Assembly (NCBI GenBank): GCA_963784195.1 | Contig: CAWARA010000008.1 | Coordinates: forward strand, 1 to 47,755 | Length of the DNA: 47,755 nucleotides | Origin: CAVQAH01 sp963784195 | GTDB lineage: Bacteria > Acidobacteriota > Vicinamibacteria > Vicinamibacterales > 2-12-FULL-66-21 | Reading direction: 5' to 3' | Part shown: positions 33,211 through 42,507 of the stretch, in pieces | Layout: every line of letters begins with the position of its first letter | Position numbering within the stretch: position 1 is the stretch's first letter | Notes under the pieces: model-generated | Seen by the model: the letters and a program-made list of their open reading frames with translations, nothing else | Told to the model about the DNA's origin: nothing | Databases searched by the model: none | Position numbers and translations under genes: made by a program

Positions 33211-34605
33211 TCAGCTCGCCGCAGCGAATGCATACAACGCGCCTCGCGTCCGGATAAAGATTGTCCCGCTGGCGATCGCCGGCGTGGCCCACACTTCTTC
33301 GTCGAGATCGTTGACCGCCAGGATTTCCCACTGGCCGCCGGCCTTGAGTACAGTGACCTTGCCGCTAGCGCTGACCATGAACACCTTGTCGTCGGCAGCA
33401 ACCGGAGACGAGTAATACTCCTCCATTGCGGATTCGCTTCTCCCGACTTTGAGGACAGCGCCGGTCTCGGGGCTGAGCGATGTGATGACGCCGCCGGTCT
33501 TGACCGCATAGAGGACGTCCTTGTACAGCAACGGCGCAGCAACGTTCGGGTACCCCGTCTTCACCCTCCACACGATGGCCGTAGACGACACGTTCCCCTT
33601 GCCACCAGGACGGATTGCGGTCAGACCATGGCCTGCGCCGCTGGCGTTCCGCACGTATTCGTATTCGCTGCGCTCGATGACGCCGTCTCCGTTTGAATCC
33701 ATCCACCCGAAGTGCTCGTGAATGTATGGATCGGAACGTGTTTCCTCCAACTGAACGCGCTGGTCACCGTTCGAATCGAACTGCTTGAGGCCTTCCTCGA
33801 ATGGGGGAAAGACGGGCGCGTCACCGCCCGGTGCACTGACGTAAACCAGCTCGCGGCCGAGCACCGGAACGCCTTTCGGCGCGTATCCTATTCCGCCTGC
33901 CCACCAGAGACGCTCGCCTGTCTTCAAGGCGTAGGCCTCGAGAGCGTGCGATCCAAACACGAGTATCTGCGGCTCACCGGCTGACGGTGAGTAGATGATC
34001 GGCGTCGCATAGCCTTCGACCGGACTGGATCGATCGACCTTCCACCGCACACTGCCATCCCGTACGTCAACCGCGATCACAAAGGGATTCGTCCGCTGAT
34101 CGCAGACCATCACCAGGGTATCGCCGGCGATCACGGGCGAGGAACCGATCCCATAGAAGTTGTTAAACGGGCCGAGCGGAGTACGCCAGCGCTCCCTCCC
34201 GTCAGGTCCGTACGAAATGAGACCCAGTTCGGCAAAGAACGCATAGACATTCGTGCCGTCGCTGACCGGAGTGGGCGATGCGGCATCGTTGCCTTTGAAG
34301 ATCGGCATGTGTCGGGCGCGTGCAGCTTCGGTGCGCCAGATGATCTTTCCGCTGATCCTATCCAGGCAGAGCGTGATGAGCTTCTCCCCTTCGCTGGCCG
34401 TCAAAAAGATGCGATTGCCTGCAACGACTGGAGAGGAGCGGCCGAACGGTACGGAAGTCTTCCACGAAAGGTTCCTGCCCGCTCCAAACACCGCAGGTAT
34501 TCCGGCCGTCTCGGAAACGCCGGATCCGTTGGGGCCACGGAACCGAAGCCAGTCGTCAGTGGCGCTCGCGCTGGCAAGGAGCGTCAGGACGAGGATAGTC
34601 CGCAT
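33211..34605 (-). CDS. Exported PQQ-type beta-propeller protein with EF-hands
   Basis: 464-aa exported protein. Signal peptide MRTILVLTLLASASA, cleaved at about residue 15, then WLRFRGPNGSGVSETAGIPA, the typical start of the PQQ_2/pyrrolo-quinoline quinone-like propeller family. Repeats with W and YAL signatures follow (RISGKIIWRTEAARA, GRERWRTPLGPF, DVRDGSVRWKVDRSS). In the middle are two EF-hand-like calcium loops: DSNGDQRVQLEE and DSNGDGVIERSEYE. None of the quinoprotein-dehydrogenase catalytic residues can be assigned, so a binding or scaffold role is likely. AAAGGAG lies 8 nt before the ATG at 34605. It converges with the Nramp-like gene. Confidence 0.88.
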   Translation of the reverse strand: MRTILVLTLLASASATDDWLRFRGPNGSGVSETAGIPAVFGAGRNLSWKTSVPFGRSSPVVAGNRIFLTASEGEKLITLCLDRISGKIIWRTEAARARHMPIFKGNDAASPTPVSDGTNVYAFFAELGLISYGPDGRERWRTPLGPFNNFYGIGSSPVIAGDTLVMVCDQRTNPFVIAVDVRDGSVRWKVDRSSPVEGYATPIIYSPSAGEPQILVFGSHALEAYALKTGERLWWAGGIGYAPKGVPVLGRELVYVSAPGGDAPVFPPFEEGLKQFDSNGDQRVQLEETRSDPYIHEHFGWMDSNGDGVIERSEYEYVRNASGAGHGLTAIRPGGKGNVSSTAIVWRVKTGYPNVAAPLLYKDVLYAVKTGGVITSLSPETGAVLKVGRSESAMEEYYSSPVAADDKVFMVSASGKVTVLKAGGQWEILAVNDLDEEVWATPAIASGTIFIRTRGALYAFAAAS

Positions 34606-34779
34606 GGCTCAACTCCTTTCTAGATCAGCGCACCGCGTCCGATGAGAGTAGGCTGAAACTCCCGGCGCGTCACTATCAATGTTGAGGGGGCACGATCCCT
34701 TAATCAACGTCAATAGTCAGAACGTCGCAAAGCTGAAAGCTCGAGCTTAGGTGACAGACGCAGCGGCTCGCAGATTGGC

Positions 34780-34919
34780 CGCAAAGTCCGGGATGTGGCG
34801 CTGATCGATATTGGTCTTCCCGGCATGTCAGGAATTGCCGGCACCAGACTGCTGAAGGAACGCTACCCGAACGTCCTGCTGTTGATCCTGACCGTCTACG
34901 ACGATGACGACCGCTTCTT
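34780..34919 (+). pseudogene. Response-regulator receiver-domain remnant
   Basis: The segment contains the phosphorylation-site strand VALIDIGLPGMSGIAGTRLL and the next strand and helix (KERYPNVLLLILTVYDDDDR), the middle of a NarL-type receiver domain. The front and the back of the domain, and any HTH output domain, are missing. At about 34915-34919 the sequence switches abruptly into the 3' end of the opposite-strand PIN gene. I read it as a decayed fragment cut by a rearrangement. The flanks at 34606-34779 show nothing that I recognise. Confidence 0.75.
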
Positions 34920-35381
34920 CTTCAGGCCGGTCAGGAATTCCGAAGGCGTTTCCACGCGGATACCGTGGCGCAGCGCCGCGAGGAAATGGCGGCGATTGTC
35001 TGTGACGATCACTCGTGCACCTGCGGCTCTGGCCACTTCGGCGATGTACGCGTCGTAGATGCGCCCGCCTGCGGTGCTGTCGCGCGCAGCGGCCTGGAGA
35101 AATTCTCGCCGCTCGGGATGCGGCAAATCGTGCACGGCGATCCGCGCCAGCACTTCTGCCTCGAGGAGGTGGGCCGCATCAGTGGTGGACAAACGGAATT
35201 CCGGCGGAAGACGAGTGGCAACCGAGAAAAACTCCAGGCAGCAGTGCCAGGCGGTAGCCGGCGCGTTGATGGACTTCTCGGCCACGGCATGCATCAACTG
35301 CTGCGCCGGCGCGCTCTGCGGGCCAAAATCGATCAAGCCCGCGAGCAGGACGCTTGTGTCGAGGAATACGCCTACGGCCAC
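34896..35381 (-). CDS. PIN-domain protein, VapC-like toxin
   Basis: 161-aa PIN-fold protein expected to act as a magnesium-dependent RNase toxin. The acidic set is in order: VFLDTSVLLAGL (Asp 8), AWHCCLEFFSVATRL (Glu), RIYDAYIAEVARAAGARV and VIVTDNRRHF (two Asp). The C-terminus (LKKKRSSSS) reads over the response-regulator remnant on the other strand, so the native end was probably shortly after LTGLKK and has been replaced. Start is GTG 35381 (MAVGVFLDTS). It overlaps the antitoxin gene by 10 bp, the usual antitoxin-then-toxin order. Confidence 0.82.
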   Translation of the reverse strand: MAVGVFLDTSVLLAGLIDFGPQSAPAQQLMHAVAEKSINAPATAWHCCLEFFSVATRLPPEFRLSTTDAAHLLEAEVLARIAVHDLPHPERREFLQAAARDSTAGGRIYDAYIAEVARAAGARVIVTDNRRHFLAALRHGIRVETPSEFLTGLKKKRSSSS

Positions 35382-35631
35382 CGGTTGCGCTCTTCCTCTA
35401 CGAGCGCAGCGATGTCGAGATCGGGACGTGAGTCGGCCGGCACGGTCGGACGCGCCACGAGACGGCGGCCAATCTTTGACGAGTCGCGGCGCCGGACGCG
35501 ACAGGCTCCAGACGGATGCCGGTATCGTCGACGGTGATTTCGAGAGCCGTCCCCGGCGATGAGCGCCGATCCGGTCACGAATCGCCGCCGGCACAACCAC
35601 GCGTGCCTGCCTTGTCAATGGTAGTGCGCAT
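35372..35631 (-). CDS. AbrB/SpoVT-type antitoxin, several frame breaks
   Basis: Partner of the PIN gene. In order, the frames give MRTTIDKAGRVVVPAAIRDR (the AbrB swapped-hairpin DNA-binding start), then TALEITVDDTGIRLEPVAS, then ARPTVPADSRPDLDIAALVE and EERNRWP, where the toxin-binding tail ends. Joining these needs three breaks, near 35605, 35543 and 35465. All are single-base, so the true protein is probably about 86 aa. If the breaks are real, the antitoxin is dead while the toxin is intact, which would be unusual. Start ATG 35631, stop TAG at 35374-35372. Confidence 0.68.
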
Positions 35632-35655
35632 GCCATTATTCTACCATCACGCCGG

Positions 35656-35673
35656 GTCCGGCTGAAGCCGGAC
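35656..35673. repeat. Perfect hairpin GTCCGGCT/AGCCGGAC
   Basis: GTCCGGCT (35656-35663), GA loop, AGCCGGAC (35666-35673): an 8-bp perfect stem in the short spacer between the propeller gene and the antitoxin gene. Its neighbour GCTACAT reads CATGTAG on the other strand, and the sequence resembles a known dispersed hairpin recalled from acidobacterial and related genomes. No T-run follows, so it is more likely a REP-like element than a terminator. Confidence 0.55.
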
Positions 35674-35674
35674 G

Positions 35675-38600
35675 CTACATGCCCAGGACCTCGGTCTGCT
35701 TCGGCGCGAATGGCGTCCAATTCCTTCTTCAGCACCTCGTAGCGTTCCAACGCATCCCGGCCCACCTTCTGATCGGCGCGCGCCGTCATGCCCGCGAGGT
35801 ACGTAATGTGTGCCTGAAGACCGGGCCTGCCGTAACGTACGGGCTCCGACATCAGCTTGGCAGCAATGGCGTCGACCTGCTTCGCGCGCTCCGCCTCGGC
35901 GCCGGACGCGTTCCGCAGTTTCTGCTGCGCCTCGCGAACGCGCTGAATGAGCTGGTTGACGCTGGCCACGAGCTCGCGCGACCGCATGTTGTGATCGAAC
36001 TGCTCTTTCAGGTCCGCCGCCGTAATGCCGTCGGCGGCGACGTTGGGATCGATCAGGACGTTGAACGGTTGCGTCAGCGTCTTCTCGCCGACCTTGAGGC
36101 GCGCCTGATATGCGCCTGGCGGAGCCGACAGGCCGGACTCATGCCGCACGTCCCAGATGAAGCGATTCACACCGGCGTTCTTCGTGACTCGCCCCACCGC
36201 TGCACTCGCGGCGCTCGACGTGCGGCCCGCCATCATCGGCGCGTCCGGATCGTCCGGATCGGCAGCCGGCGCGCCGCCTCCCCTGCCGCCGCGTCCGCCG
36301 CGGCCGCCCCGCCCGCCTGCAGCCGCTTCGCTGGAGTAGGTATTCACCACTGCCCCCGACGAATCGACAATGTCGATCGTCACCGCGCCGACGGGCGCGG
36401 CCGCGAGGTAGTACTCGACCGCCGGACCGAGGGAGCTGACCTGAGTCCGGTATCCGTCGCGCGGCTTGTACAAATGCACGTCGGACGACGTGATCTGCGG
36501 GGATGCCTGGTGCAGCGAAGTGATGTTGTCGAGAATCCAGAACGCGCGGCCCTGCGTCGACACCACCAGGTCCTTCTGGTGCACCTTGATGTCGGTGATC
36601 GGCGTCGCCGGCATGTTCAACTGGAACGACTGCCACGTCGTTCCGTTGTCGAACGAAATGAACATGCCGAATTCGGTGCCGGCGTACAGCAGCCCTGCCC
36701 TGTCGGGATCTTCCCGCACGACGCGTGTCGGCCAGTCCGCGGGAATGCCGTTCTTGCCGGTGGTCAACCGCGTCCAGGTCTTGCCGTAGTCGTCGGTGCG
36801 ATAGATGTAGGGCTGGTAGTCGCCGAGCAGATATCGATAGGTGGCGAAGTACGCGGATCCCTTGCGATGCGGCGAGGCATCGATGAACTGCACGCGGCCG
36901 CCTGGCGGCAGATCCTTCGGCGTGACGTTCGTCCAGGTCTTGCCGTCGTCGCGCGTGACGTGGTACGGGCCGTCGTTCGCGCCCGCCCATATGACACCCT
37001 TCTCGAGCGGTGACTCGGCAATCGCATACAGCGTGCTGTAGAACTCTTCACCGGTCACGTCGCGGGTGATCGGCTCACCGCTGGCGCCCTGGCAGCAGTC
37101 CGGCTTCGCGGTGAGGTCGGGTGAGATGCGCTCCCATGTCACGCCCTTGTCCCGCGTGCGATGCACGTACTGCGTGCCGTAGTAGAGCACCTCGGGATCG
37201 TGCGGCGAGGTCGCCATTGGGGCGGTGCGCTGAATCCGGTAGATCAGATCGCTCGCGGGATTGCCGTAGAGCGATTGCGCGCCGATCCAGTAGTTCTTCG
37301 ACTGCCCGGTACGCATGTTCATGACGCTGAACTGGCCCTTGCACGATCCGTACACGACGTCGGGGTTCGACGGATGCGGCATGATCGGACCGGTCTCGCA
37401 GCCGGGCCCGCCTTGAAAATCCTCGCGCGCGAAGGGATCCGCCTGGCTCGTGATGATGATCGTGCTGTTGTCCTGCTGCGCGCCGTAGAGGTTGTAGGGG
37501 AACTTCTTGTCGAGCCACACGCCGTAGATCTCTGCGGTCGGCTGGTTCATCTGCGTCGACCACGTGCGGCCGCCGTCGAACGACACGTTCGCGCCGCCGT
37601 CGTTCGCCTGCACCATGGTGTTGCCATCTTTCGGATTGATCCAGATGTCGTGATTGTCGCCATGCGGCGTGCGCAACGAGGTGAACGTCTTCCCGGCATC
37701 CGTCGACTTGAAGAAGCCTTCGGCGCCCGCATAGACAACGTCCGCATTGGTCGGGTCGGCACCGAGCGTCGTGTAGTAGAACGGCCGCTGGATGAGCGAT
37801 CCCTGCGGGTTGACGAGGGCCCAGGTCTGGCCGCCGTCGTCCGACCGGTAGAAGCCGCCGCCTGGCTTGGCTTCGATCAGCGCGTAGACGCGATCCGGTT
37901 TGGCCGCGGTGACTGCGAGGTTTCCCTTACCGATCAATTCGTTGGGCAGGCCGGTCGTGATCTTCGTGAACGTCTCGCCGCCGTCGGTGCTCTTGTAGAA
38001 GCCACCCTCCTTCGAGCCGCTGATGATCGTCCACGGCTTGCGCTCGAGATGCGACATCCAGGCATACACGACGTTCGGGTTGCCGGGCTGCAGCTCCACG
38101 TCCATCGCCCCGACTTTGTCGGAGATGAAGAGCGTTTTGCGCCACGTCTTGCCACCGTCCGTCGTCTTGAACACGCCGCGTTCGGCGTTCGGCTTGAAAG
38201 CATCACCGTTGGCGGCGACCCAGGCGATGTCGGGGTTCGTCGGATGAATACGCACGCCGCCGATCTGCCCGGCATCGTACAAGTCCGGCGAACTGCCACG
38301 TCGCGCCGCCATCCGACGACTTGTACACGCCGCGGCCGGTCGACACGTTGCTGCGCACGCCATCCGATCCGGTGCCGACATAGATCACGTTCGGGTCCGA
38401 ATCGGCCACCGCGATCGCACCCATCGATCCAACCGGGATCTTGCCGTCGCCGATCGGAACCCAGGTCGCGCCTCCGTCGGTCGTCCGCCACAATCCACCG
38501 CTCGCGACGCCCATGTAGAACGTCTTCGGCTGCGAGGGGACGCCGGTGACCGTCGTGACTCGCCCGCCGCGTGATGGACCGACCAGGCGATATTGCAGTC

Positions 38601-38715
38601 CCCTGAAAAGTGGCGTTTCGCTCGACGGCTTCGCGGCCTGCGACTGCGCCTGCGGCTGCGCCAGGGCGAGCATCGCGACCGACAACACGACGGGACAAAA
38701 GCTGCGACGAAACAT
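35675..38715 (-). CDS. Exported VPS10/sortilin-type beta-propeller protein, frameshifted
   Basis: About 1013-aa exported protein. Signal peptide MFRRSFCPVVLSVAMLALAQ to about residue 25. Many BNR/Asp-box repeats follow (TTDGGATWVPIGDGKI, TTDGGKTWRKTL, STDGGETFTKI, SDDGGQTWALVNP, TDDYGKTWTRLTTG), the signature of a sortilin/VPS10-like ten-bladed propeller, often annotated as glycosyl hydrolase in Acidobacteriota. An RGG-like linker (AAGGRGGRGGRGGRGGGAPA) precedes a helical C-terminal domain. The frame breaks near 38285 (GGATWQFAGL to YDAGQIGGVRIHP). Near the end, about 35690, the ADR to VLGM* step seems off by one, with TAG at 35677-35675. GGAGAG lies about 8 nt before the ATG. Probably intact. 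Confidence 0.85.
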
Positions 38716-38890
38716 GTGAACGCTCTCCAGAAATGGAAGGTGGCCGCGCGTCAGGCGTGCCACGGCCTCGGGTCCGCGTTATACCACAAGGCGCCGCCCG
38801 GACGCGCGCGGTGATGGCCTCGAGACGTGCGATCGCGGTACGATGCCGTCACGATCGAAGATCGCACCTCGAGAGGGTGAAGGGGGTCAC

Positions 38891-40555
38891 GTGGTCAGAG
38901 TGCAAGGAGGACGCCTCGCGGGGCTGCTGCTGGTGACGCTGCTCGTCGCACGACCCCAGGCGCAAACATCCAGTCCGTCGACGGCGTCAGCGACCCAACC
39001 GGCGGCCGAAGCGGTCTTCACCGCCGAGGCGATCAGCGCACATGTACGATTCCTGGCTGACGACCTGCTCGAGGGTCGCCTGACCGGCTCGCGCGGCTAC
39101 AACCTGGCCGCCGCCTACGTGGCTGCGCGTTTCGAAGCAATGGGGTTGAAACCGGCGGTCGATGGCGGCTGGTTTCAGCAGGTGCCCTTCGCCGAATCAC
39201 GTCTCGTGTCGAACAAGCCGCCGTCACTCACGATTGGCGGGAAGACCTTCACGCACCCGGCCGATGCGTTGATGGGTCCATCGTTCACGCAACCCAGCGA
39301 GTCCCTCGAGGGCGAGGTGATCTTCGCGGGGTTCTGCTTCGACAAGCGCGATCAAGGGTTCGACGACTTTGCCGGCCTCGACGTCAAGGGAAAGATCGTC
39401 GCGTGCCTGACCGGCTTTCCGAAAGGAACGCCCAGCGACGTCGGAGCGCACCTGGCGGATCAGAAATCCAGGATGGCTGAGGCGCGTGGTGCGATCGGCG
39501 TCCTGAATGTCCCGACGATCGAGTTCTTCGAGACGTTACCCTGGTCGAAACTCATCGAATACATCGACGTGCCGGCGTTGACCTGGAAGCGCGCCGACGG
39601 CACACCCTACGTCGACGCCCCAGGAATCCGGATCGGCGCCCTGCTCAATACCGCGGCCAGCGAGGCACTCTTCACAGGTGCGCCGAAGCCGCTGAAAGAT
39701 GTACTCGCAGAGGCGAATCAGCCGGGCGCAAAACCCAAAGGCTTCGCGCTTCGGCAGCCGGTGACGTTCGAGCGGCACAGTCAGTTCCGCGAACTGCAAA
39801 GTGCAAATGTCCTGGGGGTGCTGCCGGGCGCGGACCCGGCCGTCGCGAACGAGTTCGTCGTGCTGATGGGACATCTCGATCACGTCGGCGTGAACACCGC
39901 AAAGTCCGGCGATCAGATCTTCAACGGCGCCATGGACAACGCGGCGGGCATCGCGGCGATGCTCGAGGTCGCGCGCGCGCTCGCGGAGTCGCCGAAGAAA
40001 CCTCGCCGCTCGATCCTGTTCGCCGCCGTGACGGGCGAAGAACAAGGGTTGCTCGGCTCGGCGTATCTGGCCAAGCATCCGGTGACACCAAAGGGAAGCG
40101 TCGTTGCCGTCGTCAACCTGGACATGCCCGTGCTGCTCTACGATTTCGTCGACGTCGTGGCGTTCGGGGCGGAACACTCGACGCTCGGCCGGATTGTCGA
40201 GCAGGCAACGGCTCGTGCGAACGTCAAGACAAGCCCGGACCCTCTTCCCGCTGAAGGACTCTTCACTCGCTCCGATCACTACAACTTCGTGAAGGAGGGC
40301 GTGCCTTCGGTGTTTCTGATGACGGGGTTCGGCAATGACGGGGGAAAGATCTTCGGGGAATTCCTCGCGACCCATTACCACCAGCCAAGCGACCAGCCCG
40401 ATTTGCCGTTCAACTGGGCTGCCGGCGCAAAGTTCGCGCGCATCAATTATTTGATCGCCCGCGAGATTGCCGACCAGGCCGAGCGTCCCCGTTGGTATCG
40501 GGACAGCTTCTTCGGCAACACGTTTGCCGAGGGTCAGCCAAAAGTCGCCCGATAA
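38891..40555 (+). CDS. Exported M28 family zinc aminopeptidase
   Basis: 554-aa exported peptidase that removes N-terminal residues from peptides using two zinc ions. Signal peptide VVRVQGGRLAGLLLVTLLVA, to about residue 25. A PA-domain-like insert follows (GFDDFAGLDVKGKIVACLTG). Zinc ligands and the catalytic Glu are in order: VVLMGHLDHVGV, NGAMDNAAGIAAMLE, AVTGEEQGLLGSAYL, AVVNLDMPVLLYD and ATHYHQPSDQPDL. GTG 38891 follows GAGAGGGTGAAGGGGG. Divergent from the propeller gene, with 175 bp between the starts. In these lineages M28 and sortilin-like proteins often sit together, perhaps for scavenging protein in the periplasm. Confidence 0.92.
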   Translation: MVRVQGGRLAGLLLVTLLVARPQAQTSSPSTASATQPAAEAVFTAEAISAHVRFLADDLLEGRLTGSRGYNLAAAYVAARFEAMGLKPAVDGGWFQQVPFAESRLVSNKPPSLTIGGKTFTHPADALMGPSFTQPSESLEGEVIFAGFCFDKRDQGFDDFAGLDVKGKIVACLTGFPKGTPSDVGAHLADQKSRMAEARGAIGVLNVPTIEFFETLPWSKLIEYIDVPALTWKRADGTPYVDAPGIRIGALLNTAASEALFTGAPKPLKDVLAEANQPGAKPKGFALRQPVTFERHSQFRELQSANVLGVLPGADPAVANEFVVLMGHLDHVGVNTAKSGDQIFNGAMDNAAGIAAMLEVARALAESPKKPRRSILFAAVTGEEQGLLGSAYLAKHPVTPKGSVVAVVNLDMPVLLYDFVDVVAFGAEHSTLGRIVEQATARANVKTSPDPLPAEGLFTRSDHYNFVKEGVPSVFLMTGFGNDGGKIFGEFLATHYHQPSDQPDLPFNWAAGAKFARINYLIAREIADQAERPRWYRDSFFGNTFAEGQPKVAR

Positions 40556-40665
40556 CTGCTCTTTCACATCGGAACGCGAGTTGCATTGATGGCTCACGCG
40601 CCATGACGGACCAGGTTCGTCCGGCTACGCTCGGGGAAGGTGTCACTTTTTCAGGCAGAGAGTCC

Positions 40666-41955
40666 ATGAAGCAACAAGTGTCGGAAGAACGGCCCATGAT
40701 CGGCACGGCGCTGGCGTCGCGCTATCGCATCGAACGTGCCCTTGGTGAAGGTGGAATGGGACGGGTGTATGAAGCCGTCGACCAGCAGCTCGGCCGTAGG
40801 GTGGCAATCAAGGTCATTCGATCGGGCATCGACGATCCTGCAGGCCGAGAGCGATTCCTCCGCGAAGCCCGATCGGCCGCGGCCCTGTCACACCCCAACG
40901 CGTGTCAGTTGTACGAGGTGGACGAGCACGATGGGGAGCCGTTCCTGGTGATGGAATTCCTGGACGGCGAGCCGCTGTCTGCGCGCATCGCTCGCGGCCG
41001 CATGTCGCGTGACGAAGCAGCCGAGGTGATCCTCCCTCTCATGGACGTTCTCGCCGCATTCCATAAGGCAGGGCTCATTCACCGGGATCTGAAGCCGTCC
41101 AACGTGTTCCTGACCCAGCAGGGTGCCAAGCTGCTCGATTTCGGGCTCGCGCGGCACACGCAGCGCAGTGAGGCGGTCACGGCGCCGGAGCTCACCGCAC
41201 CGGGTGCGGTCACGGGCACGCTGCGCTACATGTCGCCCGAGCAGATTACCGGCGATGCCGTCGATGCGCGAACGGACATCTTCGGATTGGGCGTGCTGCT
41301 CCACGAAATGCTGACCGGACGCATGCCGTTCGGAGCGGAAACGAACGCGGACTGGCTGAACGCGGTGCTCACCAAGGACGCACAGCCGCTCGGAGATCCG
41401 CAGTTGCGAGCGCTCGATCCCGTGGTGATGCGTGCGCTCCGGCGAAAGCCCGAGGAACGCTACCCTACGGTTGAAGAGATGTCGGCGGCGCTGAAAGCGG
41501 CGCTCGATCCCGATCGTGCCCCCGCACCGCCGGAACCGGAACGTGAAGGGTCGTTGCGCGTAGTGGTCCTGCCGTTCCGGCTGCTTCAGAGCGATCCCGA
41601 GATCACGGCGCTTCAGGATGGCATTCCTGAAGCGGTGACGGCGACGCTCTCGAGCAGCGAAGGCCTGACGCTCGTCTCGAATCGGGCGGCTCAGGAGTTT
41701 GCGGACGCGACGGATCTGATCACCGTCGGCCGGACGCTGAACGTCGACCGCCTGCTGAGCGGCAGCATCCTGCGGGCTGGTGAAGAGGTCAGGGTCACAG
41801 TCCAGTTGATCGACGCCACGGATGGAAGCGTTCGTTGGTCGCAGACGACCCAGCACGTCCTGGGAAATGTCCTGACGCTCCAGGACGACATCTGCAAACA
41901 GATTCTCGATGGCCTGCCGCCTGCCGATTCGGACAACGGCGATCGCGCGAACTGA
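40666..41955 (+). CDS. Hanks-type Ser/Thr protein kinase with TolB-like C-terminal domain
   Basis: 429-aa cytosolic kinase. P-loop LGEGGMGRVYEAVDQ (residues 26-40), Lys 49 in RRVAIKVIRSG, catalytic loop HRDLKPSNV, DFGLARHT, and APE-type MSPEQITGDAV. The kinase ends near residue 290. The rest (SLRVVVLPFRLLQSDPEITA, LISNRAA-like strands, RLLSGSILRAGEEVRVTVQL) is the TolB-N/FlgO-like beta-alpha domain often linked to TPR repeats in adenylate cyclases and kinases of this phylum. Here the TPR part is missing and the protein stops after LQDDICKQILDGLPP. Alternative starts are ATG 40603 and 40696; 40666 has GAGAG upstream. No membrane helix. Target unknown. Confidence 0.9.
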   Translation: MKQQVSEERPMIGTALASRYRIERALGEGGMGRVYEAVDQQLGRRVAIKVIRSGIDDPAGRERFLREARSAAALSHPNACQLYEVDEHDGEPFLVMEFLDGEPLSARIARGRMSRDEAAEVILPLMDVLAAFHKAGLIHRDLKPSNVFLTQQGAKLLDFGLARHTQRSEAVTAPELTAPGAVTGTLRYMSPEQITGDAVDARTDIFGLGVLLHEMLTGRMPFGAETNADWLNAVLTKDAQPLGDPQLRALDPVVMRALRRKPEERYPTVEEMSAALKAALDPDRAPAPPEPEREGSLRVVVLPFRLLQSDPEITALQDGIPEAVTATLSSSEGLTLVSNRAAQEFADATDLITVGRTLNVDRLLSGSILRAGEEVRVTVQLIDATDGSVRWSQTTQHVLGNVLTLQDDICKQILDGLPPADSDNGDRAN

Positions 41956-41965
41956 CTCGAGCCTG

Positions 41966-42456
41966 TCATCCAGCGCGCGCGAACACCTTCCGTGCCGAGA
42001 GTGCAATCGGCCAGCCGATGAAGAACATGTGAACCAGCACGCCGGTCACCCAGACGATCGTCGCCGGCGTTCGCGGGGTACCGATGCGCGACAACGGGAT
42101 GACCACGTAGTTCATCACGATGTAGACGCCGATGCCGTAGAGCGCGCCCACGAGCAAGGGCATCCTGATCAACGATGGCAGCAGGCTGGCCGCCGCAAAG
42201 AAGATGGCGGTCGCGAGGAACGCGTTCAGGTAATGGAAGCCAAGGCCAGCGGCAGCGGTTGCAGTGCCGCCTTGAAACGCCGCCGGACCGAGCGCTCCGC
42301 TTGCGACGTACTGAAGAACGCGTGACGGCGCGACGCCACTCCGGAAGTACAAAAGCCGGTTGCATACAGGATATCGAGCGTTCCGGCGACCAGCCAGCCG
42401 ACGATCAGCCATTGGACCCACGATCCCGAATCGCCGGCGATCACACGGTTTGGCAT
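41966..42456 (-). CDS. Conserved four-helix membrane protein, frameshifted
   Basis: About 163-aa protein. The N-terminus MPNRVIAGDSGSWVQWLIVG is in one frame. A break near 42355 (DILYA to LLYFRSGVAPSRVLQY) moves to the frame with the remaining helices: LGFHYLNAFLATAIFFAAAS, LLVGALYGIGVYIVMNYVVI, and ATIVWVTGVLVHMFFIGWPI. The segment YVASGALGPAAFQGGTATAA is the most characteristic part; the layout recalls YagU/DUF1440-like proteins. Function unknown. It is convergent with the kinase gene (10 bp between stops). The break is most simply one missing base. Confidence 0.72.
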
Positions 42457-42507
42457 GCGGTACAAGGTATCAATTAATGGAACGGCCCGGCCACGGTCAC
42501 AAGACGG

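Noticed and set aside
31795..33696. 633-aa plus-strand ORF
   Set aside because: Overlaps the Nramp-like and PQQ genes in the wrong frame; no motif and strongly Arg-rich.
41966..42456. Reading the break near 42355 as two separate small membrane proteins
   Set aside because: The two parts join smoothly into one four-helix protein, and the downstream part has no start codon of its own with a ribosome site.
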